Numbered from the stretch's first letter, positions 1-7,212 are shown. The stretch: DNA of 7,873 bases from Draconibacterium orientale (GCA_020718265.1 DYSM01000127.1:1-7873); one strand, 5' to 3'. Numbers and translations: made by a program. The notes: generated from the sequence alone by a model not told the origin.

Positions 1-244
1 TCAAGCATATAGATTGTTTAGCTGAAATAAAACAGGCTTTTTAGACCGGACTCAAATATTGTCAATCAAATGCCTATAATCCCGCTAAACTGTTTTCTAA
101 CTTTTTGATATAAAAGTGTTTAAAATTAGTTATTAAAAAAATATTAACAATGTAGTGTCGCTTAAAAAAAAGTCGTAATTTTACGGTTCGGAAACCCCAT
201 TGCTACAAAAAAGTCAAACATACTGTAAATCAGCACGAAGACCC
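1..244. other. AT-rich leader region upstream of dnaE
   Basis: This stretch has no convincing complete gene. In frame 3 of the + strand, positions 3-44 read KHIDCLAEIKQAF and then stop (TAG at 42-44). This could be the tail of a gene entering from the left, but 13 residues are too few to decide. The rest (45-244) is AT-rich with frequent stops in all frames, and it contains the presumed dnaE promoter and leader. I saw no tRNA, riboswitch or strong hairpin. Confidence 0.5.
176..183 (+). promoter_or_regulatory. Possible imperfect -7 box for dnaE
   Basis: TAATTTTA matches the Bacteroidota -7 consensus TAnnTTTG at all defined positions except the last. It lies 61 nt before the preferred dnaE ATG at 245. 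No clear TTG (-33 element) is visible at the expected distance upstream, so this is only the best candidate in the leader. Confidence 0.25.
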
Positions 245-3200
245 ATGAGTTTGTTTACCCATTTACACCTGCACACGCAGTATTCTATTCTCGACGGCGC
301 GTCAGCCATACCCAAGCTGATAGAAAAAGCCAAAGCCGACGGAATGTCGTCGATAGCCATCACCGATCACGGAAACATGTTCGGCGTAAAATTGTTTCAC
401 AAGTACGCAACCAAAGCCGGGTTAATGCCCATTCTCGGCTGCGAAGTGTATGTTGCGAACGAATCCAGAACGCGCCGCGATAAGGAATTAGACAAGAAAT
501 CGAACCACCTTGTTGTGCTTGCCAAGAACAGAATCGGCTACGAAAATCTTGTTAAATTAGTGTCATACAGTTGGATAGAAGGTTTTTACCGTCGTCCGCG
601 CGTGGATAAAGAGTTGTTGAAACAATATTCCGAAGGCTTAGTTGTTGCTTCGGCTTGTTTGGGCGGTTCCATACCGCGAGCAATTTTAAAAGGCGATTTG
701 AAAAAAGCCGAAGAAGATGCTGCTTGGTACAAAGAAGTGTTTGGCGACGATTTTTATTTGGAAATGCAACGTCATATTTCCGGAAATCCGCAAGTGGACG
801 AAAAAACTTACAAACATCAAAAATTTGTAAACGAAGAACTTGTAAAAATTGCTCAAAAACTTGATATTAAGTTAATTGCCACAAACGACGTTCATTTCAT
901 AAACAAAGAAGATGCTCCGGCGCACGATATTCTGATTACGCTCAGCACGGGCGCAAAATTGGACGACCCTGCGCGGATGCGTTATTCGGGCGAAGAGTAT
1001 TTCAAAACTCAAAAAGAAATGTCGGCACTATTTGCCGATATGCCTGAGGCACTTGCAAATACAATGGAAATTGCAGCTAAAATCGAAAAATATGATTTAG
1101 ACCGCGCACCTGTAATGCCTGAATTTACGCTGCCCGAAGGATTTACATCGGAAGGCGATTATCTGCGCCACATCACGGATGAAGGTGCTAAAATGCGTTG
1201 GAAAGAAATTACTTCTGAAACCAGAGAACGTATTGATTTTGAATTGAATACGATTATCGGAATGGGATTTCCGGGATACTTTCTCATTGTTTGGGATTTT
1301 ATACGTGTCGGGCGAGAAATGGGCGTTTCCGTAGGTCCCGGACGGGGTTCTGCCGCAGGTTCTGCCGTAGCTTATGCTTTGAAAATTACCGATATAGACC
1401 CAATTAAGTACGGTTTGCTGTTTGAGCGGTTTTTGAATCCTGACCGTATTTCAATGCCCGATATTGATATTGACTTTGACGAAGACGGACGACAAAAAGT
1501 TTTGGATTATGTCGTAGAAAAATACGGAAAAAAACGTGTGGCGAACATCATTACCTTCGGCACAATGGCAACAAAATCAGCCATTAAGGATGTCGGACGC
1601 GTGCTGGAATTGCCGCTTTCGGAAGCCGACCGTTTATCGAAACTCGTTATCGAAAAACCCGGAACAACGTTCACAAAAGCCTACGACGAATCGCCCGAAT
1701 TGCGTGCCGAAAAGAAATCTTCCAATCCGTTAATTGTGGACACACTGAAATTTGCGGAAATTCTCGAGGGTTCCGTGCGACAAACCGGCGTTCATGCTTG
1801 CGGAATTATCATCGGTAAAGACGATTTGGAAAATTATATTCCGCTCAGTACCAGCAAAGAATCAGACCTTTACGTTACGCAATACGACGGAAAACACGTT
1901 GAGGATATTGGTTTATTAAAGATGGACTTTTTGGGTTTGCGCACGCTTTCCATCATCATGGATGCTGTTGCTAACGTAAAGATGTCCAAAGGAATAGATG
2001 TTGATATTGACCATCTCTCGCTCGAAGACCCGACAACGTTTCAACTCTTTGCAAAAGGCGATACCACGGCACTGTTCCAGTTCGAGTCCGACGGGATGAA
2101 AAAATATCTGCGACAGCTAAAACCTTCTCGTTTTGAGGATTTAATTGCGATGAACGCGCTGTATCGTCCGGGTCCGATGGATTATATTCCGAGTTTCGTG
2201 GCACGTAAACACGGAAAAGAGACGATAAATTACGATTTGCCCGGCATGGACGAATTTCTTGACAACACGTACGGAATTACGGTGTATCAGGAACAGGTCA
2301 TGCAGTTGTCGCAAAAACTTGCAGGTTTTACAAAAGGCGAAGCGGATACACTCCGTAAAGCTATGGGTAAGAAGAACATGGAGCTTATGGATAAGCTCAA
2401 AGGCAAATTTATTTCAGGGTGCGAAAAAAACGGATTTCCTGTAAAAACTGTCGAGAAAATTTGGAACGACTGGGAAAAATTTGCGTCTTACGCCTTCAAT
2501 AAATCGCACTCCACGTGTTACGCCTATATCGCATATCAAACTGCATATTTGAAAGCGCATTTCCCGGCAGAATACATGGCTGCCGTGATGAGCCGCAACG
2601 CATCGGACATCAAAAAAGTGTCGATGTTTATGGAAGATACAAAACGCTCCGGAATCGAAGTTCTCGGTCCGGACGTGAACGAAAGTATCGACCGTTTTAC
2701 CGTAAATAAAAAAGGTCAAGTGCGTTTCGGAATGGCTGCCGTAAAAAGTGTCGGCGAGGCAGCAGTGGAAGAAATTGTGCGCGAACGTACGGAGCGCGGA
2801 CCGTTCAAAGATTTTTACGATTTCGTTGAGCGTGTGAATCTTACGGCTGTAAACAAACGAACCATCGAGGCTTTGGTTTATGCCGGCGGATTTGATTCGT
2901 TCGGACACAAACGCAACCAATTTTTTGCCGTATTACCCGGAAGCGAAACAAATTTCTTAGAGGAATGCATTCGTTACGGAAATAAAATTAACAGCAGCGG
3001 AGATACCAATCAGAACAGTCTTTTTGGCGGCGCGCAAACGGTCGAAATCAAAAAACCGACCATGCAGCAAGTCGAAGAATGGGATTTGTTTGAAAAACTT
3101 GAAAAAGAACGCGAATACATCGGTATCTATCTGTCAGAGCATCCGTTAGACCGATTTAAGCTCGAAATAAATTCGTATTGCAATATCACAACTTCCGATT

Positions 3201-3736
3201 TGCAAAACTTGAATCAGCTTGCCGGAAAAGATATTCGCGTAGCAGGAATTGTCAAAAACGTGATTCATGCCACCACAAAAACAGGTAAACCCTTCGGTTC
3301 GTTTGAGATAGAAGATTTTTACGGCACGTTTAAAGTCATGTTGTTCGGAAACGATTATATCAAATTTAAAAATTATTTGACAAAGAATTATGCCATTCTC
3401 ATTCGCGGAAAAGCAGAACCGCGCTGGGCAAGCACAACGGGCGAACTAGAATTTAAACCCAATACCATAGAAATGCTTGCCGAAATACGCGACAAAATGG
3501 TACATTCGCTTGCCATTAAAGTGCCTTTAGACGATTTGTCGGACGATTTAATTTCAGAACTTCAAGATTTAATGGGTTCTTACAAAGGCAATAAAGATTT
3601 GAAATTTTTGATTTATGACCCCAAAACAAACGTTCATATTCAAATGTTTTCACGAAGTCATAAAATAAATATCACGGAAGAATTATTAGCTGTTTTGGAC
3701 AAAAAAAGTCCGAATATCATGTATCAAATTTCTTAG
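245..3736 (+). CDS. dnaE: DNA polymerase III subunit alpha (DnaE)
   Basis: This is the catalytic subunit of the replicative polymerase, which extends DNA in the replisome in the cytoplasm. The protein is 1163 aa from the ATG at 245, close to the 1160 aa of E. coli DnaE. The frame is open back to a TTG at 200, but the extra 15 residues do not look like DnaE, and the family starts just before the HLHLH motif, so I chose ATG 245. The PHP domain (about 1-270) keeps its putative metal ligands: H6/H8, D41-H42, E67, and D215/H217. The polymerase core shows PGRGSAAGS at 365-373 and catalytic aspartates D406 and D408 in PDIDIDFD, with D561 in MDFLGLR. It also shows YRPGP at 640-644 and FNKSHS at 751-756. 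A helix-hairpin-helix (NKRTIEALVYAGGFDSF) and an OB-fold (about 997-1075) follow. No frameshift is seen. Its stop overlaps the end of the convergent symporter gene. Confidence 0.98.
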   Translation: MSLFTHLHLHTQYSILDGASAIPKLIEKAKADGMSSIAITDHGNMFGVKLFHKYATKAGLMPILGCEVYVANESRTRRDKELDKKSNHLVVLAKNRIGYENLVKLVSYSWIEGFYRRPRVDKELLKQYSEGLVVASACLGGSIPRAILKGDLKKAEEDAAWYKEVFGDDFYLEMQRHISGNPQVDEKTYKHQKFVNEELVKIAQKLDIKLIATNDVHFINKEDAPAHDILITLSTGAKLDDPARMRYSGEEYFKTQKEMSALFADMPEALANTMEIAAKIEKYDLDRAPVMPEFTLPEGFTSEGDYLRHITDEGAKMRWKEITSETRERIDFELNTIIGMGFPGYFLIVWDFIRVGREMGVSVGPGRGSAAGSAVAYALKITDIDPIKYGLLFERFLNPDRISMPDIDIDFDEDGRQKVLDYVVEKYGKKRVANIITFGTMATKSAIKDVGRVLELPLSEADRLSKLVIEKPGTTFTKAYDESPELRAEKKSSNPLIVDTLKFAEILEGSVRQTGVHACGIIIGKDDLENYIPLSTSKESDLYVTQYDGKHVEDIGLLKMDFLGLRTLSIIMDAVANVKMSKGIDVDIDHLSLEDPTTFQLFAKGDTTALFQFESDGMKKYLRQLKPSRFEDLIAMNALYRPGPMDYIPSFVARKHGKETINYDLPGMDEFLDNTYGITVYQEQVMQLSQKLAGFTKGEADTLRKAMGKKNMELMDKLKGKFISGCEKNGFPVKTVEKIWNDWEKFASYAFNKSHSTCYAYIAYQTAYLKAHFPAEYMAAVMSRNASDIKKVSMFMEDTKRSGIEVLGPDVNESIDRFTVNKKGQVRFGMAAVKSVGEAAVEEIVRERTERGPFKDFYDFVERVNLTAVNKRTIEALVYAGGFDSFGHKRNQFFAVLPGSETNFLEECIRYGNKINSSGDTNQNSLFGGAQTVEIKKPTMQQVEEWDLFEKLEKEREYIGIYLSEHPLDRFKLEINSYCNITTSDLQNLNQLAGKDIRVAGIVKNVIHATTKTGKPFGSFEIEDFYGTFKVMLFGNDYIKFKNYLTKNYAILIRGKAEPRWASTTGELEFKPNTIEMLAEIRDKMVHSLAIKVPLDDLSDDLISELQDLMGSYKGNKDLKFLIYDPKTNVHIQMFSRSHKINITEELLAVLDKKSPNIMYQIS

Positions 3737-4689
3737 GATTTCAATTGTTTGGCTAATTGTCGGTTTGTATATCTTGCCCATATTGTGCTGATAATCAAAC
3801 CGGTAATAATGTGCCAAACGCCCCACCACGCGGCAATAAACGCCACGCCGCCGTATCCGTCGGGAAAAATTTTGTGATTGAAAAACAAAATCAAAGCTAA
3901 GCCGGAATTCTGAATCCCGATTTCAATCGTGATGGTTTTCCGGTTTTCTGTTCCCACGCGCATAAGTCCGCCGGCAGACCATCCGATTAAATACGCCAAC
4001 AGGTTGTGAATGATAACGATAGGAAAAATTACATGTATGTATTTCATAAACAACCCGAAATTTGCAGCCAAAGCCCCTGCAACAAAGGCAAAAAAGGCAA
4101 AAAGCGAAAACAGTTTTATCGGTTTCACGATTTTTTTTGTCAGTTCCGGAAATTTATGAGAAAAGAACATGCCGACCGTTAAAGGCAACGCCATCAGCAA
4201 TAAAATGGTTTCCATAACTTGCGAAAACGGAATGTGAATCGGATGCACCAGCGGCAGCGTTTCCAGATACAAATTGCCCCAAAACGTAAAATTGAGTGGT
4301 GTCATAATTACCGAAGCCAAGTCTGCAATTGCCGTTAAACTGACCGAAAGTGCAATATTTCCTTTGGCAAGCGAAGTGATAAAATTAGACACATTTCCGC
4401 CCGGGCACGCGGCTACCAGCAACATTCCCAACGCAATAGCAACCGGAAGTTTTATCGAAATTATCAACAAAAATGTAAACGCAGGCAGCAAAACAAATTG
4501 CGCAACAAAACCTGTAATGACCGGTTTCGGATTTTTTTTCAAGTCAAGAAAATCCTGTTTCTTAATGCCAAGCGCAACGCCGAACATAATGAACGCAATC
4601 ACAATATTCATAACGAACAGACTGCCTTCGTTAAAATTCAGCGACACGCCGTTCAGCTCTTCTAACGTTTTGATAAAATTTTCATACAT
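3733..4689 (-). CDS. Bile acid:sodium symporter family (SBF/BASS) transporter
   Basis: This is a 318-aa, strongly hydrophobic inner-membrane protein with many predicted membrane segments; the first are near residues 23-42 and 56-79. The SBF fold signature is visible: Q64 followed by LLP, the crossover motif CPGGNVSN at 95-102, and T119 in a Ser/Thr-rich helix. The second crossover has E256 and Q260 in the pattern ExxxQN. In the structurally known bacterial homologue ASBT, the equivalent Gln, Ser/Asn, Thr and Glu residues bind two sodium ions, so Na+-coupled uptake of an organic anion is likely. The substrate cannot be read from sequence; in bacteria the family also carries pantoate-like and other organic acids. 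The gene starts 20 nt after recX on the same strand and is probably cotranscribed with it. Its TAA overlaps the dnaE stop codon tail to tail. Confidence 0.9.
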   Translation of the reverse strand: MYENFIKTLEELNGVSLNFNEGSLFVMNIVIAFIMFGVALGIKKQDFLDLKKNPKPVITGFVAQFVLLPAFTFLLIISIKLPVAIALGMLLVAACPGGNVSNFITSLAKGNIALSVSLTAIADLASVIMTPLNFTFWGNLYLETLPLVHPIHIPFSQVMETILLLMALPLTVGMFFSHKFPELTKKIVKPIKLFSLFAFFAFVAGALAANFGLFMKYIHVIFPIVIIHNLLAYLIGWSAGGLMRVGTENRKTITIEIGIQNSGLALILFFNHKIFPDGYGGVAFIAAWWGVWHIITGLIISTIWARYTNRQLAKQLKS

Positions 4690-4709
4690 GTAGCAAAATT
4701 AGAAAAAAA

Positions 4710-5192
4710 TCAATTTTCGCTCACAATTTTATTGATAATTTGCATAATTAAATCGCTTTCAAACCCGCGACTTGCCGCAAACCGAAAAAGTTTCTGCTTT
4801 AACTTCATTTTATCCGGTTCTTTTTCTGTTTTTAATTTTGATTTCAGAATTTCTTCTAAATTTTTTTTATAAGATATTTTATCAATTTCAGAAAAAACGC
4901 TTAAAATGAGCTTTTCCGGAATGCGTTTTTGTTTCAAATGTGCCGAAATTTTAAGTTTGCCCCATTTTTCAAATTTCAGTTTGTCGCGCACAAAAGCCGT
5001 TGTATAGCGTTGATTGTCAAGAAATTTTTCCGAAATTAAATACTGTATCACCGCATCGGCATTTTGTTCGGAAACCTCCCATTGTTTCAATTTTTGTCGA
5101 ATATCGAATTCGCACTTTTCGCCCTTGCTGCATAATGCGGCAGCTTTTGCGAGATATTTGTCGGGCGGGTTTATTAAATTTTCGTGCTCCAT
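4710..5192 (-). CDS. recX: Regulatory protein RecX
   Basis: This is a small cytoplasmic protein that in studied species binds RecA filaments and dampens recombination and strand exchange. It has 160 aa, a normal RecX length, and is built of three-helix repeats with no enzyme motif. Repeat 1 spans about 13-38 (KYLAKAAALCSKGEKCEFDI onward). Repeat 2 holds the family hallmark RYTTAFVRDKLKFEKWGKLKI starting at R62, with G78 as the conserved glycine. Repeat 3 ends with KLFRFAASRGFESDLIMQII. The protein is rich in Lys, as is usual for RecX from AT-rich Bacteroidota. It is the first gene of a likely two-gene unit with the symporter (20-nt gap). recA is not in the window. A perfect -7 box lies 47 nt upstream of the ATG. 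It is divergent from the deoxynucleoside kinase locus. Confidence 0.92.
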   Translation of the reverse strand: MEHENLINPPDKYLAKAAALCSKGEKCEFDIRQKLKQWEVSEQNADAVIQYLISEKFLDNQRYTTAFVRDKLKFEKWGKLKISAHLKQKRIPEKLILSVFSEIDKISYKKNLEEILKSKLKTEKEPDKMKLKQKLFRFAASRGFESDLIMQIINKIVSEN

Positions 5193-5238
5193 TAATTATT
5201 TCGTTTTCTCTAAAAAAAATTGCATTCGGCTTTTTTTA

Positions 5239-5246
5239 CAAAATTA
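5239..5246 (-). promoter_or_regulatory. -7 promoter box of recX
   Basis: Read on the minus strand this is TAATTTTG, a perfect match to the Bacteroidota -7 box TAnnTTTG, with its 3' end 47 nt from the recX start codon. No clear TTG is seen at the -33 position. The leader between the box and recX includes a run of A facing a run of T (5211-5218 and 5231-5238), which could form only a weak AU hairpin. Confidence 0.5.
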
Positions 5247-5302
5247 TGCAATATTTTTAGCTTATCAGAAAAATCGGTGTTTTTTTTCGCTCATTTTTTT
5301 CA

Positions 5303-5310
5303 TACTTTTG
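5303..5310 (+). promoter_or_regulatory. -7 promoter box, first copy (ancestral kinase promoter)
   Basis: TACTTTTG is a perfect TAnnTTTG box, 24 nt before the ATG of the truncated kinase copy. It is also the first 8 bp of the 131-bp repeat. Transcription from here would now read through the kinase remnant and on into the lipoprotein gene. There is no evident -33 TTG. Confidence 0.5.
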
Positions 5311-5433
5311 TTGCGTGAATTTTAGCCCGAAATCATGCAAAAAGCTGAATTAAATTTTATCGTTATCGAAGGCAACATCGGTGCCGGAAAAACCTCATTA
5401 TCAACAAAAATCGCCGAAGAATATAACGCAAAA
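5303..5433 (+). repeat. 131-bp perfect direct repeat, left copy
   Basis: This is identical, base for base, to 7213-7343 (offset 1910). It covers the -7 box, the 24-nt leader and codons 1-33 of the deoxynucleoside kinase gene. Identity stops abruptly on both sides. On the left, CA precedes this copy and TT the other. On the right, TGA follows this copy and CTC the other. With no substitution in 131 bp, the duplication is either recent or kept uniform by conversion. Confidence 0.97.
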
Positions 5434-5436
5434 TGA
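5335..5436 (+). pseudogene. 5' remnant of deoxynucleoside kinase gene (33 codons)
   Basis: This is an ATG frame with the same first 33 residues as the intact kinase at 7245, including the complete P-loop GNIGAGKTS (residues 13-21). It ends in a TGA at 5434-5436, formed by the first three bases after the repeat boundary. All later kinase motifs are missing, so it cannot be an active kinase. It keeps its -7 box and start codon and may still be transcribed and translated into a short peptide, ending 76 nt before the lipoprotein start. Best read as the displaced 5' end left by the insertion event. Confidence 0.9.
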
Positions 5437-5441
5437 AAAAT

Positions 5442-5451
5442 TTTAGCTAAA
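5442..5451. promoter_or_regulatory. Perfect 10-bp palindrome at the insert's left end
   Basis: TTTAGCTAAA is self-complementary and sits 8 bp inside the left junction, 61 bp before the lipoprotein start. It could be a small operator for the lipoprotein gene. It could equally be chance in AT-rich DNA, since no second copy was found near the gene. Confidence 0.2.
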
Positions 5452-5463
5452 TTAGAATAAACC

Positions 5464-5471
5464 TATAGTTG
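5464..5471 (+). promoter_or_regulatory. Possible -7 box of the lipoprotein gene
   Basis: TATAGTTG matches TAnnTTTG except at one T, and lies 41 nt before the ATG at 5513. It overlaps the left copy of a 12-bp repeat that recurs after the gene. A short inverted repeat, TTGAT-TTC-ATCAA (5482-5494), follows in the presumed leader. The start codon is preceded by an A-rich stretch without a Shine-Dalgarno sequence, which is normal in Bacteroidota. Confidence 0.25.
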
Positions 5472-5476
5472 CATTT
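5465..5476 (+). repeat. 12-bp direct repeat flanking the lipoprotein gene, left
   Basis: ATAGTTGCATTT occurs here and again at 7117-7128, so it brackets the lipoprotein coding region inside the insert. The bases on either side differ between copies. Confidence 0.6.
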
Positions 5477-5512
5477 GCGGCTTGATTTCATCAAATAATA
5501 AAATTAACAGCA

Positions 5513-7102
5513 ATGAAACAGATTACTTTCCTTTTTTTCCTGATTTTACTCTTTACATCGTGTCGAAACGAATCAACACACTTAAAAACAGTATTTGGAC
5601 GAACGCTCAACTTGCCGGTCTCTGATAATTCGAATCGTCCTTGGGGTGTTCAGTATCGTACAAAAGACACACAAAAAATTCTTACCGTATATTTTAAAGG
5701 ACGGTATTTGGTAAATTATGATTTCGAAACCGGCAATATTATTGACAGCGTAACCTTACCGTTTGCCGGCAAACGTAATCTTTACGGTTTTAGGTATATA
5801 TCGTCTGATTCTATTCTCTTACTTCATTCGGAGCCGTTCGGACAACCACGAACTTCAGATAGTTGTATGATTCTGATAAACTCGAAATCAAAGATTTTGC
5901 ATGTATATCCAATGGCGAATTTACCTGTTTTAAGTTCTCAAAATCAAAATGATGATATTAAAGAAATTGCGGCGATAAATTTGATATTTGAACCTCTAAA
6001 CGCCGATTCTAAAAATGTATATTTTCATTATACAAACGGAATTCCTGAGTTTCATCAAAAATTGAAGCAAAAAGATTTTGAAGCAGGCGGACATGTAAAC
6101 TTACAAAGTGAAAAATATACTCCGCACCCGGTAAAAATGCCGTTCTCGGGCGCGGATACCTATTTTCCGACAGATTTTCATGATTCGTTTTATGCTCAAA
6201 ATGCAGAAAGCGAGCTTGTTTACGGTTTTCGGTATTTTGATACGGTTTATGTTTACAATCCAAACTCGAAAAACGTAAGAAAAGAAAGATTACAATTTGA
6301 GCTTTTTCCAAAAGTCTATGATTTTTCTAAAAACAAACCTGAAAATTTTGATTTATTCTCACAATATTTGCAGATTTATTACGACAGCTATCGGCACCGG
6401 TATATTAGGTTTGCTTATTTGCGAGGTGATAAATCAGAATTGCCTGCTTTTAAAAATAAGGGAACAAGCGTTTTCGTTGCCTATGACGATAATTTTCAAA
6501 AAATCGGAGAAGGACTATTTCCTTCGGGCTTAGCAACTGTATATCCATTTTTTACAGAAGAAGGGGCATGGTTTATTGATTTGGAAGAATTAGCAGAAAA
6601 TTCTGATAGGCTCTGTTACAGGTTATGTAATTTTGAATTAGAAAAAGGAGGCGTAAAATACGAATTGGAAAAAGTCAGAGCAGACCTTGTCGCACCAAAA
6701 GATACCGGAGCAATGGCGTACTTCAAGCAGTTAGGCTTTTCAAAACCAAATAGTTTTGTTATATTAGTTCCCGTTATGACTTCATGTAAATCCTGTGCCG
6801 ATTATGCAGTCAGCTATGTTTTGTCAAATACAGATTTTTGCTCTAAAAACAATATTCACCTAATAGTTGCCGGTAAAGATAAAGCTCGGCGTAAGCAATT
6901 CTTGCACACGAATAACTTAGACAGCCTGCCTGAATGTGTTAAAATTGATTCGACCGAGCAGAATTTGAATTATTTCGAGGCTTTTTACAATCCGACACTA
7001 TACATTATTGAAAACAACGCAGTGAAATTTCAACGGAATTATTTGCCGGATGATATTTTTTTGTTGCAAGAAGACATAAATAAATTCTTATTAAAAAAAT
7101 AG
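5513..7102 (+). CDS. DUF4221-like lipoprotein with C-terminal thioredoxin-like domain
   Basis: This is a 529-aa predicted lipoprotein. Residues 1-16 are a signal peptide (charged K2, hydrophobic 4-14) and C17 in LLFTSC is the likely lipidated cysteine. The next residues are RNEST, so envelope anchoring is expected; whether it faces the periplasm or the surface is unclear. Residues about 25-395 resemble the Bacteroidota DUF4221 / six-bladed beta-propeller lipoproteins. Recurrent strand-rich motifs include GFRYISSDSILLL, VYGFRYFDTVYVYN and YYDSYRHRYIRFAYL. Residues about 405-529 look like a thioredoxin fold: a hydrophobic strand, then C425-K-S-C428, and later NPTLYIIENNAV, where the proline fits the conserved cis-Pro position. 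The CxxC suggests a thiol-disulfide or redox-sensing role, but this is inferred. Codons look AT-richer than in dnaE. The gene is the only cargo of the insert and has no functional link to its neighbours. Confidence 0.8.
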   Translation: MKQITFLFFLILLFTSCRNESTHLKTVFGRTLNLPVSDNSNRPWGVQYRTKDTQKILTVYFKGRYLVNYDFETGNIIDSVTLPFAGKRNLYGFRYISSDSILLLHSEPFGQPRTSDSCMILINSKSKILHVYPMANLPVLSSQNQNDDIKEIAAINLIFEPLNADSKNVYFHYTNGIPEFHQKLKQKDFEAGGHVNLQSEKYTPHPVKMPFSGADTYFPTDFHDSFYAQNAESELVYGFRYFDTVYVYNPNSKNVRKERLQFELFPKVYDFSKNKPENFDLFSQYLQIYYDSYRHRYIRFAYLRGDKSELPAFKNKGTSVFVAYDDNFQKIGEGLFPSGLATVYPFFTEEGAWFIDLEELAENSDRLCYRLCNFELEKGGVKYELEKVRADLVAPKDTGAMAYFKQLGFSKPNSFVILVPVMTSCKSCADYAVSYVLSNTDFCSKNNIHLIVAGKDKARRKQFLHTNNLDSLPECVKIDSTEQNLNYFEAFYNPTLYIIENNAVKFQRNYLPDDIFLLQEDINKFLLKK

Positions 7103-7116
7103 AGGACTCAATTGGG

Positions 7117-7128
7117 ATAGTTGCATTT
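7117..7128 (+). repeat. 12-bp direct repeat flanking the lipoprotein gene, right
   Basis: This is the second copy of ATAGTTGCATTT, 14 nt after the lipoprotein stop codon. Its T run continues into an A/T-only inverted repeat (7125-7131 with 7134-7140). Confidence 0.6.
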
Positions 7129-7175
7129 TTTAGAAAAAATCCGAGAATATGCGCAGTTTTAAAATGTTAATAACT

Positions 7176-7192
7176 CGCAGAAAAAATCTGCG
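7176..7192 (+). terminator. Hairpin after the lipoprotein gene, possible terminator
   Basis: CGCAGA (7176-7181), a loop of five A, and TCTGCG (7187-7192) form a 6-bp GC-rich stem. GCGCAG at 7151-7156 can compete for the right arm, and GCGC at 7201-7204 is another partner for 7190-7193. The T-rich tract TTTATTTTT begins at 7205, some 12 nt after the stem, so it is not a classic intrinsic terminator. It could weaken readthrough into the kinase or regulate it. Confidence 0.35.
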
Positions 7193-7212
7193 CAAATTCC
7201 GCGCTTTATTTT

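Larger units (their letters stand above)
5434..7212 (+). mobile_element. 1779-bp insert between duplicated kinase 5' ends
   Basis: This segment lies exactly between the two 131-bp repeats and contains one complete gene (the lipoprotein at 5513-7102) plus 79 bp before and 110 bp after it. Removing it with one repeat copy restores a continuous recX / kinase divergent locus, so I infer it was inserted. No transposase, recombinase, tRNA or terminal inverted repeat is visible. It resembles the pattern called insertion with long target duplication, described for restriction-modification genes in Helicobacter pylori. It should not be called an insertion sequence. Confidence 0.6.

Noticed and set aside
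200..244. Earlier TTG start for dnaE adding 15 residues
   Set aside because: The added residues have no similarity to DnaE N-termini, and the ATG at 245 places the PHP HLHLH motif at the usual position.
2414..2920. 168-codon open frame on the minus strand inside dnaE
   Set aside because: It lies wholly within conserved dnaE coding sequence, has no recognisable domain and an odd His/Phe-rich composition. It is a shadow of the dnaE frame.
5211..5238. Poly-A/poly-T inverted repeat as a terminator between recX and the kinase
   Set aside because: Both genes start here, so no terminator is expected, and an A-U only stem would be unstable.
5000..5325. Two + strand open frames antisense to recX and running into its promoter region
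   Set aside because: Most of their length is the reverse of clear RecX codons, and the ends are low-complexity Phe/Leu from T runs. No domain or promoter supports them.
6009..6533. Open frames on both strands inside the lipoprotein gene
   Set aside because: They are short shadows of a coherent 529-codon gene with signal peptide and two domains.
5434..7212. Insertion sequence or transposon with terminal inverted repeats
   Set aside because: The ends (TGAAAAATTTTAG and GCGCTTTATTTTT) share only a short A/T-rich match in inverted orientation. No transposase is encoded, and the duplication is too long for a transposase cut.
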